DNA from: CAYGUK01 sp964352985
GTDB lineage: Bacteria > Pseudomonadota > Gammaproteobacteria > JAHCLG01
Direction of reading: 5' to 3'
DNA: 14,378 bases
Assembly: GCA_964352985.1 (NCBI GenBank)
Contig: CAYGUK010000100.1
Location: forward strand, 1 to 14,378
The notes under the pieces were generated by a model. The model made no database searches. It saw only the letters and a program-made list of their open reading frames with translations, and was not told the origin of the DNA. Both the position numbers and the translations under genes were made by a program. Within the stretch, counting starts at the first letter, position 1, and every line of letters starts with the position of its first letter. This document shows, piece by piece, positions 6,968-14,013 of this stretch.

Positions 6968-8134
6968 TTATTCAGAGACAAGTGATCGAGTGTATTTAGC
7001 AATCATTAATTCTTCATTAGTCGGTATAACTAAGATTTTTATTTGACTTTTTTCATGCTGAATAAAAGTTTGATGATGCGCATTTGCTTGCTCGTCAATT
7101 GACATACCGAGAAATCTAAATGAGTGACAGATTTTTTCACGTATTTCAGCATCATTTTCACCAATACCTGCTGTGAATATTAACGCATCCAAACCACCTA
7201 AAGCGGCAATGAGTGATCCCATAGCGAGTTTTACATGATAGATAAATAAATCAATGGCAGTTTTTGCTGCGGGTTCTAGACTTTGATGTAATGTTCGCAT
7301 ATCAGCACTTAACCCTGAAACGCCGAGTAAACCGCATTCTTTATATAAAAAATGGGTGAGTTGACTGGGGGAAAAATTTTTTTCCTGTAATAAATAAAGT
7401 AAGATGCCTGGATCGATATTACCGCAACGTGAACCCATTATTAAACCATCAAGCGCTGAAAAACCCATGGTTGTTGCGATACTTTTTTTATTTTGTAGAG
7501 CACACATACTGGCACCTTGACCAAGATGGGCAATAATGATTTTGTCACCGAGCTTATCTGGTAAATGATGTGCGATATAATCATAAGATAAACCATGAAA
7601 ACCATAACGTTTAACCCCTTTTTTATAAAATTCTGTGGGGATAGCAAAAAGAGTTTCGCATTGTTGATGATGAGCATGAAACGCGGTATCAAAACATCCA
7701 ATTTGTGGAATTTTTTGATAGAACAGGTTCAATTTTTCAATTGCGGCTAAATTAAACGGTTGATGCAAAGGGGCAAGAGGAATGTATTTTTTTAATTGCG
7801 CGAGAATTGCATTATTGATTCGCGTTGGTTCATGATACTTGTCACCGCCATGAACAATACGATGACCAATGGCTTTTAAATGATAATTTTGTTCCATGAG
7901 TTTTAACCAAATCATTAATTGATCAATAGCGGCTTGATAATGATCTTCATGATTGTTTGAAGCATATTGTTGTTGATATTGAATTTCATCTCGTTGGTTT
8001 TTAACTGTAAAGAAACTGGGGGTGCTAAATAAATCCAAATGGGCTTGAAATAATAGAGTTAAATTTTTAACATCAAATACTGCAATTTTAATAGAGGATG
8101 AGCCGGCATTTATGACTAAAATCGTTTCAGTCAT
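6968..8134 (-). CDS. ackA: Acetate kinase (acetate/propionate kinase family)
   Basis: The enzyme transfers phosphate from acetyl phosphate to ADP, giving acetate and ATP in the cytoplasm, and is the second step of the Pta-AckA pathway. It is full length (388 aa) with the ASKHA-fold motifs in order: VINAGSSSIKIAVFD (7-21), GHRIVHGGDKY with R92, APLHQPFN (121-128), CFDTAFH with D149, RYGFHGLSY (177-184), HLGQGAS (203-209), MGSRCGNIDPG with R236, and FTAGIGEND (320-328). The Gln in HLGQGAS (usually Asn in AckA) and the TTMGFSALDGL block resemble the subgroup that pairs with MaoC-Pta fusion enzymes. The related acids propionate or butyrate cannot be excluded as substrates. It overlaps the ABM-domain gene by 8 nt, so translation is likely coupled. 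Its stop codon is only 3 bp from that of the convergent PAS-GHKL gene, with no room for a terminator between them. Confidence 0.93.
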   Translation of the reverse strand: MTETILVINAGSSSIKIAVFDVKNLTLLFQAHLDLFSTPSFFTVKNQRDEIQYQQQYASNNHEDHYQAAIDQLMIWLKLMEQNYHLKAIGHRIVHGGDKYHEPTRINNAILAQLKKYIPLAPLHQPFNLAAIEKLNLFYQKIPQIGCFDTAFHAHHQQCETLFAIPTEFYKKGVKRYGFHGLSYDYIAHHLPDKLGDKIIIAHLGQGASMCALQNKKSIATTMGFSALDGLIMGSRCGNIDPGILLYLLQEKNFSPSQLTHFLYKECGLLGVSGLSADMRTLHQSLEPAAKTAIDLFIYHVKLAMGSLIAALGGLDALIFTAGIGENDAEIREKICHSFRFLGMSIDEQANAHHQTFIQHEKSQIKILVIPTNEELMIAKYTRSLVSE

Positions 8135-8432
8135 TAATCAATGTCCAAAATGTTTTGGGTGATTGCAAGGGAAATAAATCATGGGATAATTTCTCACGAA
8201 ATTCTTTCATGTAAGGTTTTTCATTGTGTTTTTCAAATAATGATTGTGATTTCCATAACATATACACCATAAATTCTAATGGATTTTGTGTTGATTGATG
8301 AATGTTGTAGATAATACATCCCTCATCATGTTGTGATTTTTCCATAATTTCATTGAGATAGTTTTTAACATACTCTTGCATGCCTTGTTGCGCACAACCT
8401 GCAATCATAATGCCAATGGGTTTTTCGCTCAT
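8127..8432 (-). CDS. ABM-domain protein, putative quinol monooxygenase-like
   Basis: This 101-residue protein has the pattern of the antibiotic biosynthesis monooxygenase (ABM, YgiN-like) domain, a small dimeric ferredoxin-like fold. The diagnostic stretch is HDEGCIIYNIHQSTQNPLEF followed by MVYMLWKSQSLFEKHNEKPYMKEF, matching the family pattern EPGCLxYxLxxxxxxPxxFxxYExWxxxxAxxxHxxxPHFxxF. Members oxidise quinols, break down heme or have no known reaction; which applies here cannot be told from the sequence. AAGGAG lies eight bases before the ATG and overlaps the stop codon region of the pta gene, 5 bp away, and its end overlaps ackA. It is thus embedded in the pta-ackA operon, an unusual place for an oxygen-using enzyme if the operon is anaerobic; a role in quinone or thioester chemistry is possible but speculative. 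Confidence 0.72.
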   Translation of the reverse strand: MSEKPIGIMIAGCAQQGMQEYVKNYLNEIMEKSQHDEGCIIYNIHQSTQNPLEFMVYMLWKSQSLFEKHNEKPYMKEFREKLSHDLFPLQSPKTFWTLIND

Positions 8433-8437
8433 TTGAA

Positions 8438-9844
8438 CTACTCCTTGTTTGCGTTAACTGAAACTTCTTTAAAGTGTAAGAAATGTAAACCTAAAGCGCA
8501 AGACATCACGCGTTCTTCTGCGGTATCTGCACGAGATGTTAAAATGATGGGAACTTTCGCCCCAAGTGCAATGCCGGCGGATTTTGCATTCGCTAAATAA
8601 TCTAATTGTTTCGCTAACATGTTACCACTTTCTAAATCGGGTACGAGTAAAATATCGGCTTTTCCTGCAACAGGAGAAATAATATTTTTTATATTTGCTG
8701 CTTGTAAAGAAACCGCATTATCAAAAGCCAGCGGACCATCTAGAATAGCACCTTTTATTTGACCTCGATCTGCCATTTTACATAAAGCACTGGCATCAAT
8801 TGTAGATTTTAATTTTGGATTGACTGTTTCAGTGGCGGATAAAATGGCGACTTTGGGGGTGACAATGCCAATGGCTATGGCTAGATCAATGGCATTTTGT
8901 AAAATACTTACTTTATCTTCTAAGCACGGTTCAATATTAATTGCGGCATCAGTAATAAGTAACAGTTTAGGATAACTTGGCACATCCATCACAAAAACGT
9001 GACTTAAACGACGATCTGTTTTTAATTGGTATTGCCCTTTTAAACAAGCATGTAATAATTCATCGGTGTGAAGACTGCCTTTCATGATCATATCGACATT
9101 ACCTTCAAACGCGAGCTTAGCTGCAATTTCAGCTGCCGCGTGACTATGAGGTGTGTCGATGAGCTCAAAGTTATCAAGTGAAATTTCTGTTTCTTTTGCT
9201 GCTTGCAGTATTTTATTTTTAGGACCAATTAATATGGGTTGAATTAAATTTTCTTCACTGGCTTTAATGGCGCCCATTAGTGCTTCACCACTCGTAGGAT
9301 GAACAACAGCGGTTTTTGCTACATTAAGTGTTTTTGCGTGTTCTAACACTTTCAGTAAGTGCGCTGCTTGATATTCAAATTTTATTTCAGGTAATTGAAT
9401 AACAGGATGACGGATTTTTTCTGCTGGGGCAAGCACTAAGGCTTGACCGTATAGAATAATTTTTCCATGTTGATTGATACATTGAGTGGATAGTGTAATT
9501 TGATTTTTATCTTTATTTTTTTCTAACACTTTGACCGTGACAGTAATCGTATCACCAATTGCAATAGGATGTTTAAACGCTAAGGATTGATCAAGATAAA
9601 TTGTGCCGGCACCAGGTAGCTTTGTTCCCAATACAGTTGAAATTAAGGTTGCAGACCACATACCATGTCCTACAATATGGTGAAATAAATCAGTTTTAGC
9701 AAAGTCTGGATCAAGATGTGCTGGATTTACATCACCAGATACTGCTGCAAACATCAGAATATCTTGTTGAGTGAGCGTACGAGTAATGGAAGCTTGTTGA
9801 CCTAAATCAATTTCATCAAAAGTATAATTTTCTATATAGTTCAT
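8438..9844 (-). CDS. MaoC-phosphotransacetylase fusion (enoyl-CoA hydratase/Pta)
   Basis: A two-domain enzyme of 468 residues. Residues about 10-140 form a MaoC hot-dog domain with the hydratase motif SGDVNPAHLD (D38, H43) and the following GHGMWSATLIS helix. Residues about 165-462 form a phosphate acetyl/butyryltransferase domain (VHPTSGEALMGAIKASEENL, ILIGPKN, GNVDMIMKGSLHTDELL, FVMDVPSYPKLLLITDAAIN, LLVPDLESGNMLAKQL). The second domain converts acyl-CoA and phosphate to acyl phosphate, the substrate of the downstream acetate kinase. The fused hydratase suggests short enoyl-CoA or hydroxyacyl-CoA intermediates, so acetyl-CoA may not be the only substrate. It heads a three-gene minus-strand operon with the ABM gene and ackA. 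AGGGA stands six bases before the ATG, inside the 10-bp palindrome AGGGATCCCT. The upstream region holds an FNR box shared with the usp-hyp operon. Confidence 0.92.
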   Translation of the reverse strand: MNYIENYTFDEIDLGQQASITRTLTQQDILMFAAVSGDVNPAHLDPDFAKTDLFHHIVGHGMWSATLISTVLGTKLPGAGTIYLDQSLAFKHPIAIGDTITVTVKVLEKNKDKNQITLSTQCINQHGKIILYGQALVLAPAEKIRHPVIQLPEIKFEYQAAHLLKVLEHAKTLNVAKTAVVHPTSGEALMGAIKASEENLIQPILIGPKNKILQAAKETEISLDNFELIDTPHSHAAAEIAAKLAFEGNVDMIMKGSLHTDELLHACLKGQYQLKTDRRLSHVFVMDVPSYPKLLLITDAAINIEPCLEDKVSILQNAIDLAIAIGIVTPKVAILSATETVNPKLKSTIDASALCKMADRGQIKGAILDGPLAFDNAVSLQAANIKNIISPVAGKADILLVPDLESGNMLAKQLDYLANAKSAGIALGAKVPIILTSRADTAEERVMSCALGLHFLHFKEVSVNANKE

Positions 9845-9883
9845 CAGGGATCCCTAAAAAGATGATTTTTATGCTAAAACGTC

Positions 9884-9912
9884 ATTTTGTCTTGGTGAGG
9901 AATAAGTGTCAA
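9884..9912 (-). promoter_or_regulatory. Possible FNR-independent sigma70 promoter for pta operon
   Basis: On the minus strand TTGACA (9912-9907, perfect) is followed after 17 bp by CAAAAT (9889-9884, 4 of 6). This would start transcription about 30-40 bp before the MaoC-Pta ATG, and may give basal expression independent of the FNR box upstream. Confidence 0.4.
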
Positions 9913-9933
9913 TCATTTCCAATTATTCTATTT

Positions 9934-9975
9934 ATTAGAAGTTATTCTAAAGTTGTAAAACTTGATATAGATCAT
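9934..9975 (-). promoter_or_regulatory. Possible FNR-dependent promoter for pta-ackA operon
   Basis: Read on the minus strand, the FNR box at 9975-9962 is followed by TCTAAT (9939-9934, 5 of 6 to TATAAT). A start at about 9927 puts the box centre at -41.5. The same box serves the opposite gene with the same spacing, so it may activate both directions. Confidence 0.5.
9962..9975 (+). promoter_or_regulatory. FNR box 3, 9 of 10, between pta and usp-hyp operons
   Basis: TTGATATAGATCAT differs from TTGAT-N4-ATCAA only at the last base. On the plus strand TAAAGT (9998-10003, 4 of 6) gives a start at about 10010 and puts the box centre (9968.5) at -41.5, ahead of the usp-hyp genes. An overlapping TTGACT at 9982-9987 with AATTAT 17 bp on could act as an FNR-independent alternative. 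Confidence 0.75.
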
Positions 9976-10032
9976 ATAAGCTTGACTCACTTATTGTTAA
10001 AGTAAATTATTGCTTAAGTTAAGGAGATTAAT

Positions 10033-10464
10033 GTGACTCAATATAAACATTTTTTAGTAGCAACAGATTTAGAATTAGATAATGATGAATTAATGGAAAA
10101 AGCAAGCTATTTTGCCAAATGTTTTGATGCAAAATTAAGCTTAGTCCATGTTGTTCATCCTATCACTGCGAATGCTTATGGTTTTATCGACATGGCGGAA
10201 TATGAACAAGAAGCGGTGAAAAATGCGAAAGAAGAATTAAGTAACATTGGTTCAGCATATCATATCAACGCAGATAATCAACATGTCTTAATTGGTTATG
10301 CGCGTGATCAAATTCTTGAATTGAGCGAAAAAATTAGCGCCGATGCGATCATCATTGGTAGCCATGGTCGTCATGGTTTTTCTGCTTTATTAGGGTCGAC
10401 GGCAAACTCTGTAGCGCATCATGCTGATAAAGATGTGATATTAATACGTGTTCATAAAAAATAA
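10033..10464 (+). CDS. Universal stress protein, UspA family
   Basis: A 143-residue single-domain universal stress protein, a cytoplasmic dimer in the family, with roles in survival of stress and anaerobic energy starvation. The first strand and helix are YKHFLVATDLELDNDELMEK, the next strand is AKLSLVHVV, and the C-terminal block is ADAIIIGSHGRHGFSALLGS followed by TANSVAHHADKDVILIRV. That block contains the Gly-rich nucleotide loop in the form G-x2-G-x8-G-S. The start is GTG: an overlapping ATG two bases earlier runs straight into TGA, while AAGGAG stands six bases ahead of the GTG. Its TAA overlaps the hypA ATG by one base, so it is the first gene of the hydrogenase-maturation operon, behind FNR box 3. 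The other Usp-like protein in the window (4595-4978) is far more diverged and lacks the loop. Confidence 0.92.
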   Translation: MTQYKHFLVATDLELDNDELMEKASYFAKCFDAKLSLVHVVHPITANAYGFIDMAEYEQEAVKNAKEELSNIGSAYHINADNQHVLIGYARDQILELSEKISADAIIIGSHGRHGFSALLGSTANSVAHHADKDVILIRVHKK

Positions 10465-10805
10465 TGCATGAGTTTTCAATTTGTCAACGAATCATGGATG
10501 AAGTTATTAGGAACAAGGATGTTCACCTTTTCAAAAGCGTAAAAAGTGTGAGGATTAGCCTCAGTAGTCAAAGTTGTATTGATGAAGAAGCATTGCAATT
10601 TGCATTTGAAATATGCAAAAAAAATAGTTGTGCAGAAGATGCAACATTAGTAATTGAAACCATCCCCACTGAAATTTATTGTAGCAAATGTAAAACAACA
10701 CAATATATTCAGTCACCATTTGGTTGTTGTCCTAATTGTGGGATGTTTGATTATGTTGTTATGACAAAACAAGCAATTATAATGAAAAACTTGGAGGTGG
10801 TGTAA
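10464..10805 (+). CDS. hypA: Hydrogenase nickel-insertion protein HypA
   Basis: HypA is the nickel chaperone that, with HypB, delivers Ni to the large subunit precursor of [NiFe] hydrogenase. The N-terminus is the invariant MHE with H2 as Ni ligand. The zinc site is C73-x2-C76-x12-C89-x2-C92, and the block DEEALQFAFEI is typical. Length (113 aa) is normal. The usual GELSGVD stretch reads SSQSCID here, a mild deviation. The start is fixed by MHE and by the one-base TAATG overlap with the usp stop. No strong Shine-Dalgarno sequence precedes it, so it probably relies on coupling to usp translation. Confidence 0.95.
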   Translation: MHEFSICQRIMDEVIRNKDVHLFKSVKSVRISLSSQSCIDEEALQFAFEICKKNSCAEDATLVIETIPTEIYCSKCKTTQYIQSPFGCCPNCGMFDYVVMTKQAIIMKNLEVV

Positions 10806-11512
10806 TGTGTGGTACTTGTGGTTGTGATGATATCCATCATCATGATCAAACTAAATCCATTGAATTAGATCATGATATACAGGCATTTAATCATCAATTT
10901 TCAACACACAATAAATTACATTTTAATGAGAAAAATATTTATGCATTAAACTTAGTTTCGAGTCCTGGCGCAGGTAAAACGACATTATTAACGAGCACAA
11001 TTAAATCGATTAATAATATATTACCTATCACAGTGATTGAAGGTGATCAACATACGGATGAAGATACACAGCTTATTACAAAAGCTGGTGCGATTGCATG
11101 GCAAATTAATACCGGTAAAATTTGTCACCTTGATGCAAAGATGATACATGAACTTCTTCATCAAAAAAATATTGCTTCTAATAGTGTTTTATTCATAGAA
11201 AATGTCGGCAACTTAGTTTGTCCAGCACTTTTTGACTTAGGTGAGCATTGTCGAGTTGTGATCACATCGGTAACCGAAGGGGATAATAAACCATTAAAAT
11301 ATCCTTATATGTTTGCTAGTAGTCAACTCATGATAATTAATAAAATAGATTTATTACCCTATGTTCAATTTGATATTGCGCGATGTATTAAAAATGCAAA
11401 ACAGGTTAATCCAAAGTTGAAAATCATTTCTTTATCTGCAACTACAGGTGAAGGAATGGAAAAATGGATAGATTTTATAAAACACCAGAGTCATGGCTTG
11501 ACAACAGCGTAG
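10805..11512 (+). CDS. hypB: Hydrogenase nickel-incorporation GTPase HypB
   Basis: HypB is the GTPase that powers nickel transfer to the hydrogenase large subunit together with HypA. The N-terminal high-affinity Ni site is MCGTCGC (C2, C5, C7), followed by a short HHH stretch at 11-13 rather than the long His-rich tail of some homologues. The P-loop is SPGAGKTT (53-60), the second metal site between subunits is C107-H108 and C139 (corresponding to C166, H167 and C198 of E. coli HypB), and the guanine-specificity motif is NKID (179-182). Length (235 aa) is typical. The ATG overlaps the hypA TAA by one base, with GGAGG about eight bases ahead. Confidence 0.96.
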   Translation: MCGTCGCDDIHHHDQTKSIELDHDIQAFNHQFSTHNKLHFNEKNIYALNLVSSPGAGKTTLLTSTIKSINNILPITVIEGDQHTDEDTQLITKAGAIAWQINTGKICHLDAKMIHELLHQKNIASNSVLFIENVGNLVCPALFDLGEHCRVVITSVTEGDNKPLKYPYMFASSQLMIINKIDLLPYVQFDIARCIKNAKQVNPKLKIISLSATTGEGMEKWIDFIKHQSHGLTTA

Positions 11513-11524
11513 AATGAATTATCT

Positions 11525-13789
11525 ATGATAGTTGGAATGAGTGAAAAAACAATTTTAACCTATTTAATTCATGTTAATGGACGAGTACAAGGTGTGGGAT
11601 TTAGACCATTTGTTTTTCGTCTTGCCATCCGGTTTAATCTGAAAGGTTACGTTAAAAATGTAGGTTGTGGTGTTGAAATTATGATACAAGGTGAACTTGT
11701 AGATTCATTTATTTCAGCATTTAAAAAAACGCTTCCTCCATTAGCAATCGTAGATGAATTTAAAATTACCAAAAAGATTTTAAAAAAACAATATACTGAG
11801 TTTGTGATTCAACCCAGTTCTGTTATGAATCCAAGTACTGATTTGATCCCAGATATAACAATCTGTGACGGTTGTTTAAAAGAATTAATTGATCCCTTAT
11901 CTCGATATTATCGTTATCCCTTTATCAGTTGCACGAATTGTGGACCACGTTATTCTATTACTGAAAAAATGCCATTTGATAGAATTCGCACAGCAATGAA
12001 AAATTTTTCATTATGTCAAGATTGTGAAAAAGAATACCATACTCCCACTGATAAACGATTTCATGCTCAAACAATCGCGTGTGTAAATTGTGGTCCAAAA
12101 TATTCGTTTGATATTTCCGATGTGTTACAAAATATACTTGCAGGGAAGATCATTGCCATTAAATCTCTCGGCGGTTTTCAATTGATCTGTGATGCAAGTA
12201 ATCACCAAGCAGTGAAAAAATTACGGAAAAGAAAAAAAAGGTCAAGCAAGCCATTTGCATTAATGGCATTAAATAAATCTAGTATATCAAATTTTGTTGA
12301 ACTCGATGAAAATAGTCTCAATTCACTACAAAGTAGAACACGTCCAATTGTCTTATTAAAGAAACATCAAAAAAACAGAATTAATTTAACTAATAATATT
12401 GCTCCCGGAATGAATTCTCTAGGTATTATGTTGCCTTATAGCGCGATGCATTATTTGTTATTTTATTATTATTTACTCCAAACGAATAAGGATATTGATT
12501 TTGACCATAGCAATTGTGATTTAATATTAGTTGTCACCAGTGCAAATAGTAGTGATGAGCCTATTTTAATTGATAATGATGAAGCAAATAAAACCCTTTG
12601 CGACATTGCAGATATAATTGTTACTTTTAATCGCGATATTATCAATCATGCGGATGATTCAATTGTTTCTTTGATTAATGCTAAGCCTTCTATCCTGAGA
12701 GGTGGAAGAGGTATAACGCCATTAAAATTAAATTTAGTTAAGTCCTTGCCTCCTATCTTAGCGTTAGGTGCAGAACTTAAAAACACCATTACATGTATAA
12801 AAAATGATTTTGCATTTATATCACCTCATGTTGGTAATATTATTAATAAAAAAGGCGTGGAACGCTTAAAAGCGACGATAAACACATTAACTCGAAATTT
12901 GAATATCTCACCTGTTGCAATCGCTCATGATTGTCATCCTAATTTTTTAACAACGTATCTTGCAGGTGAGTTTAATTTACCCTGTTACCCTATTCAACAC
13001 CATCATGCTCATATTGCAGCAGTGGCATGTGAACATGGATTTATTGGAAAAGCACTGGGATTAGCATTAGATGGTTATGGCTATGGTTATCATGGTGAAG
13101 CATGGGGTGGAGAATTAATCCTTTATGAAAATACACAATTTCAACATCTTGGATCGTTGCAAAAAATACCGATGCCTGGGGGCGATAAAGCTGCTAGAGC
13201 GCCTTGGCGCATGGCACTGAGTATTTTATATCAATTGGATCGTTTAAATAGTCGTTGCTATCCTAATTCAAATGAAATCATCGAAATGTTAGATAAGAAT
13301 ATTCACTGTCCTTTGTCTTCTAGTTGTGGTCGCTATTTTGATGCTGCAAGCAGTTTATTAAATATTATTCACTTTAATGAGTTTGAAGGTCATGCTGCGA
13401 TGGCCTTAGAAAAATTTGTCACGTTGCCTCAAATTTTAGATCAAGGTTTTGAGATTATTAACAACCAGTTAAATATTTTACCCTTATTCAAAAATTTAAT
13501 TGATATTAAAGATAAAGAGCAGGGTGCTAATCTGTTTCATGGAACATTAGCTAACGGGCTGAGTCGATGGGTAACTGAAAACATGGAAAAAACAAATATT
13601 TCAACAGTGATTATTAGTGGTGGATGTTGGCAAAATAAATTTTTAACAGAAACATTTATTCGATTGATGCCAATAAAGAGTAAAATATTATTACCTCGAA
13701 TGATACCATTTAATGATGCGAATATTAGTTTAGGTCAAGCATTTATAGCAGGATTAGATTATTTAGAAGGTGAACAAAAATGTGTTTAG
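11525..13789 (+). CDS. hypF: Carbamoyltransferase HypF
   Basis: HypF makes the carbamoyl group from carbamoyl phosphate and ATP and passes it to HypE, the source of the cyanide ligands of the hydrogenase iron. It is full length at 754 residues with all four domains. The acylphosphatase domain (about 11-98) has VQGVGFRPF with R27 and N45. The zinc-finger pairs sit at C114/C117, C136/C139, C164/C167 and C186/C189 with the canonical x18-x24-x18 spacing. The YrdC-like domain runs from about 200 to 390 (KSLGGFQLICDA, KRSSKPFALM, VTSANSSDEPI). The Kae1-like domain follows (HHHAHIAAVACEHG, ALDGYGYGYHGEAWGGELIL, CGRYFDAASSLL, SGGCWQNKFL). It starts 12 bp after hypB. An ATG four codons on (11537) is an equally possible start; neither has a strong Shine-Dalgarno sequence. 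Confidence 0.97.
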   Translation: MIVGMSEKTILTYLIHVNGRVQGVGFRPFVFRLAIRFNLKGYVKNVGCGVEIMIQGELVDSFISAFKKTLPPLAIVDEFKITKKILKKQYTEFVIQPSSVMNPSTDLIPDITICDGCLKELIDPLSRYYRYPFISCTNCGPRYSITEKMPFDRIRTAMKNFSLCQDCEKEYHTPTDKRFHAQTIACVNCGPKYSFDISDVLQNILAGKIIAIKSLGGFQLICDASNHQAVKKLRKRKKRSSKPFALMALNKSSISNFVELDENSLNSLQSRTRPIVLLKKHQKNRINLTNNIAPGMNSLGIMLPYSAMHYLLFYYYLLQTNKDIDFDHSNCDLILVVTSANSSDEPILIDNDEANKTLCDIADIIVTFNRDIINHADDSIVSLINAKPSILRGGRGITPLKLNLVKSLPPILALGAELKNTITCIKNDFAFISPHVGNIINKKGVERLKATINTLTRNLNISPVAIAHDCHPNFLTTYLAGEFNLPCYPIQHHHAHIAAVACEHGFIGKALGLALDGYGYGYHGEAWGGELILYENTQFQHLGSLQKIPMPGGDKAARAPWRMALSILYQLDRLNSRCYPNSNEIIEMLDKNIHCPLSSSCGRYFDAASSLLNIIHFNEFEGHAAMALEKFVTLPQILDQGFEIINNQLNILPLFKNLIDIKDKEQGANLFHGTLANGLSRWVTENMEKTNISTVIISGGCWQNKFLTETFIRLMPIKSKILLPRMIPFNDANISLGQAFIAGLDYLEGEQKCV

Positions 13790-14013
13790 CAATTCCTGCA
13801 CAAGTGATCAAACTTCTACCTCAGCAACAAGTTATTGCGAGTGTCGGTGGAATTGAAAAAATTATTTCTACTCATTTAATCGATAATATCCAAGTTGGTG
13901 ATTATATTTTGATCCACGTTGGATTTGCATTAGCTAAAATTGATGAAAATGAAGCAAAGAAAACTTTAAGTTTATTACAAGAAATCGCTGAGGTTCAACA
14001 TGAAATATATTAA
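13780..14013 (+). CDS. hypC: Hydrogenase assembly chaperone HypC
   Basis: HypC is the small chaperone that holds the Fe(CN)2CO unit with HypD and escorts it to the hydrogenase large-subunit precursor. It starts MCLAIPAQV with the essential C2, and the family ending YILIHVGFALAKIDENEA is complete, with H46. Length (77 aa) is normal. The ATG overlaps the end of hypF by 10 nt, and AAGGTG stands shortly upstream within hypF, which implies coupled translation. The E. coli paralogue HybG has a very similar sequence; only the hydrogenase type would tell which role applies here. Confidence 0.95.
   Translation: MCLAIPAQVIKLLPQQQVIASVGGIEKIISTHLIDNIQVGDYILIHVGFALAKIDENEAKKTLSLLQEIAEVQHEIY

Noticed and set aside
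8376..8600. Open frame on the plus strand opposite the ABM and pta genes
   Set aside because: It lies wholly over two strongly supported minus-strand genes, and its translation has no family pattern.
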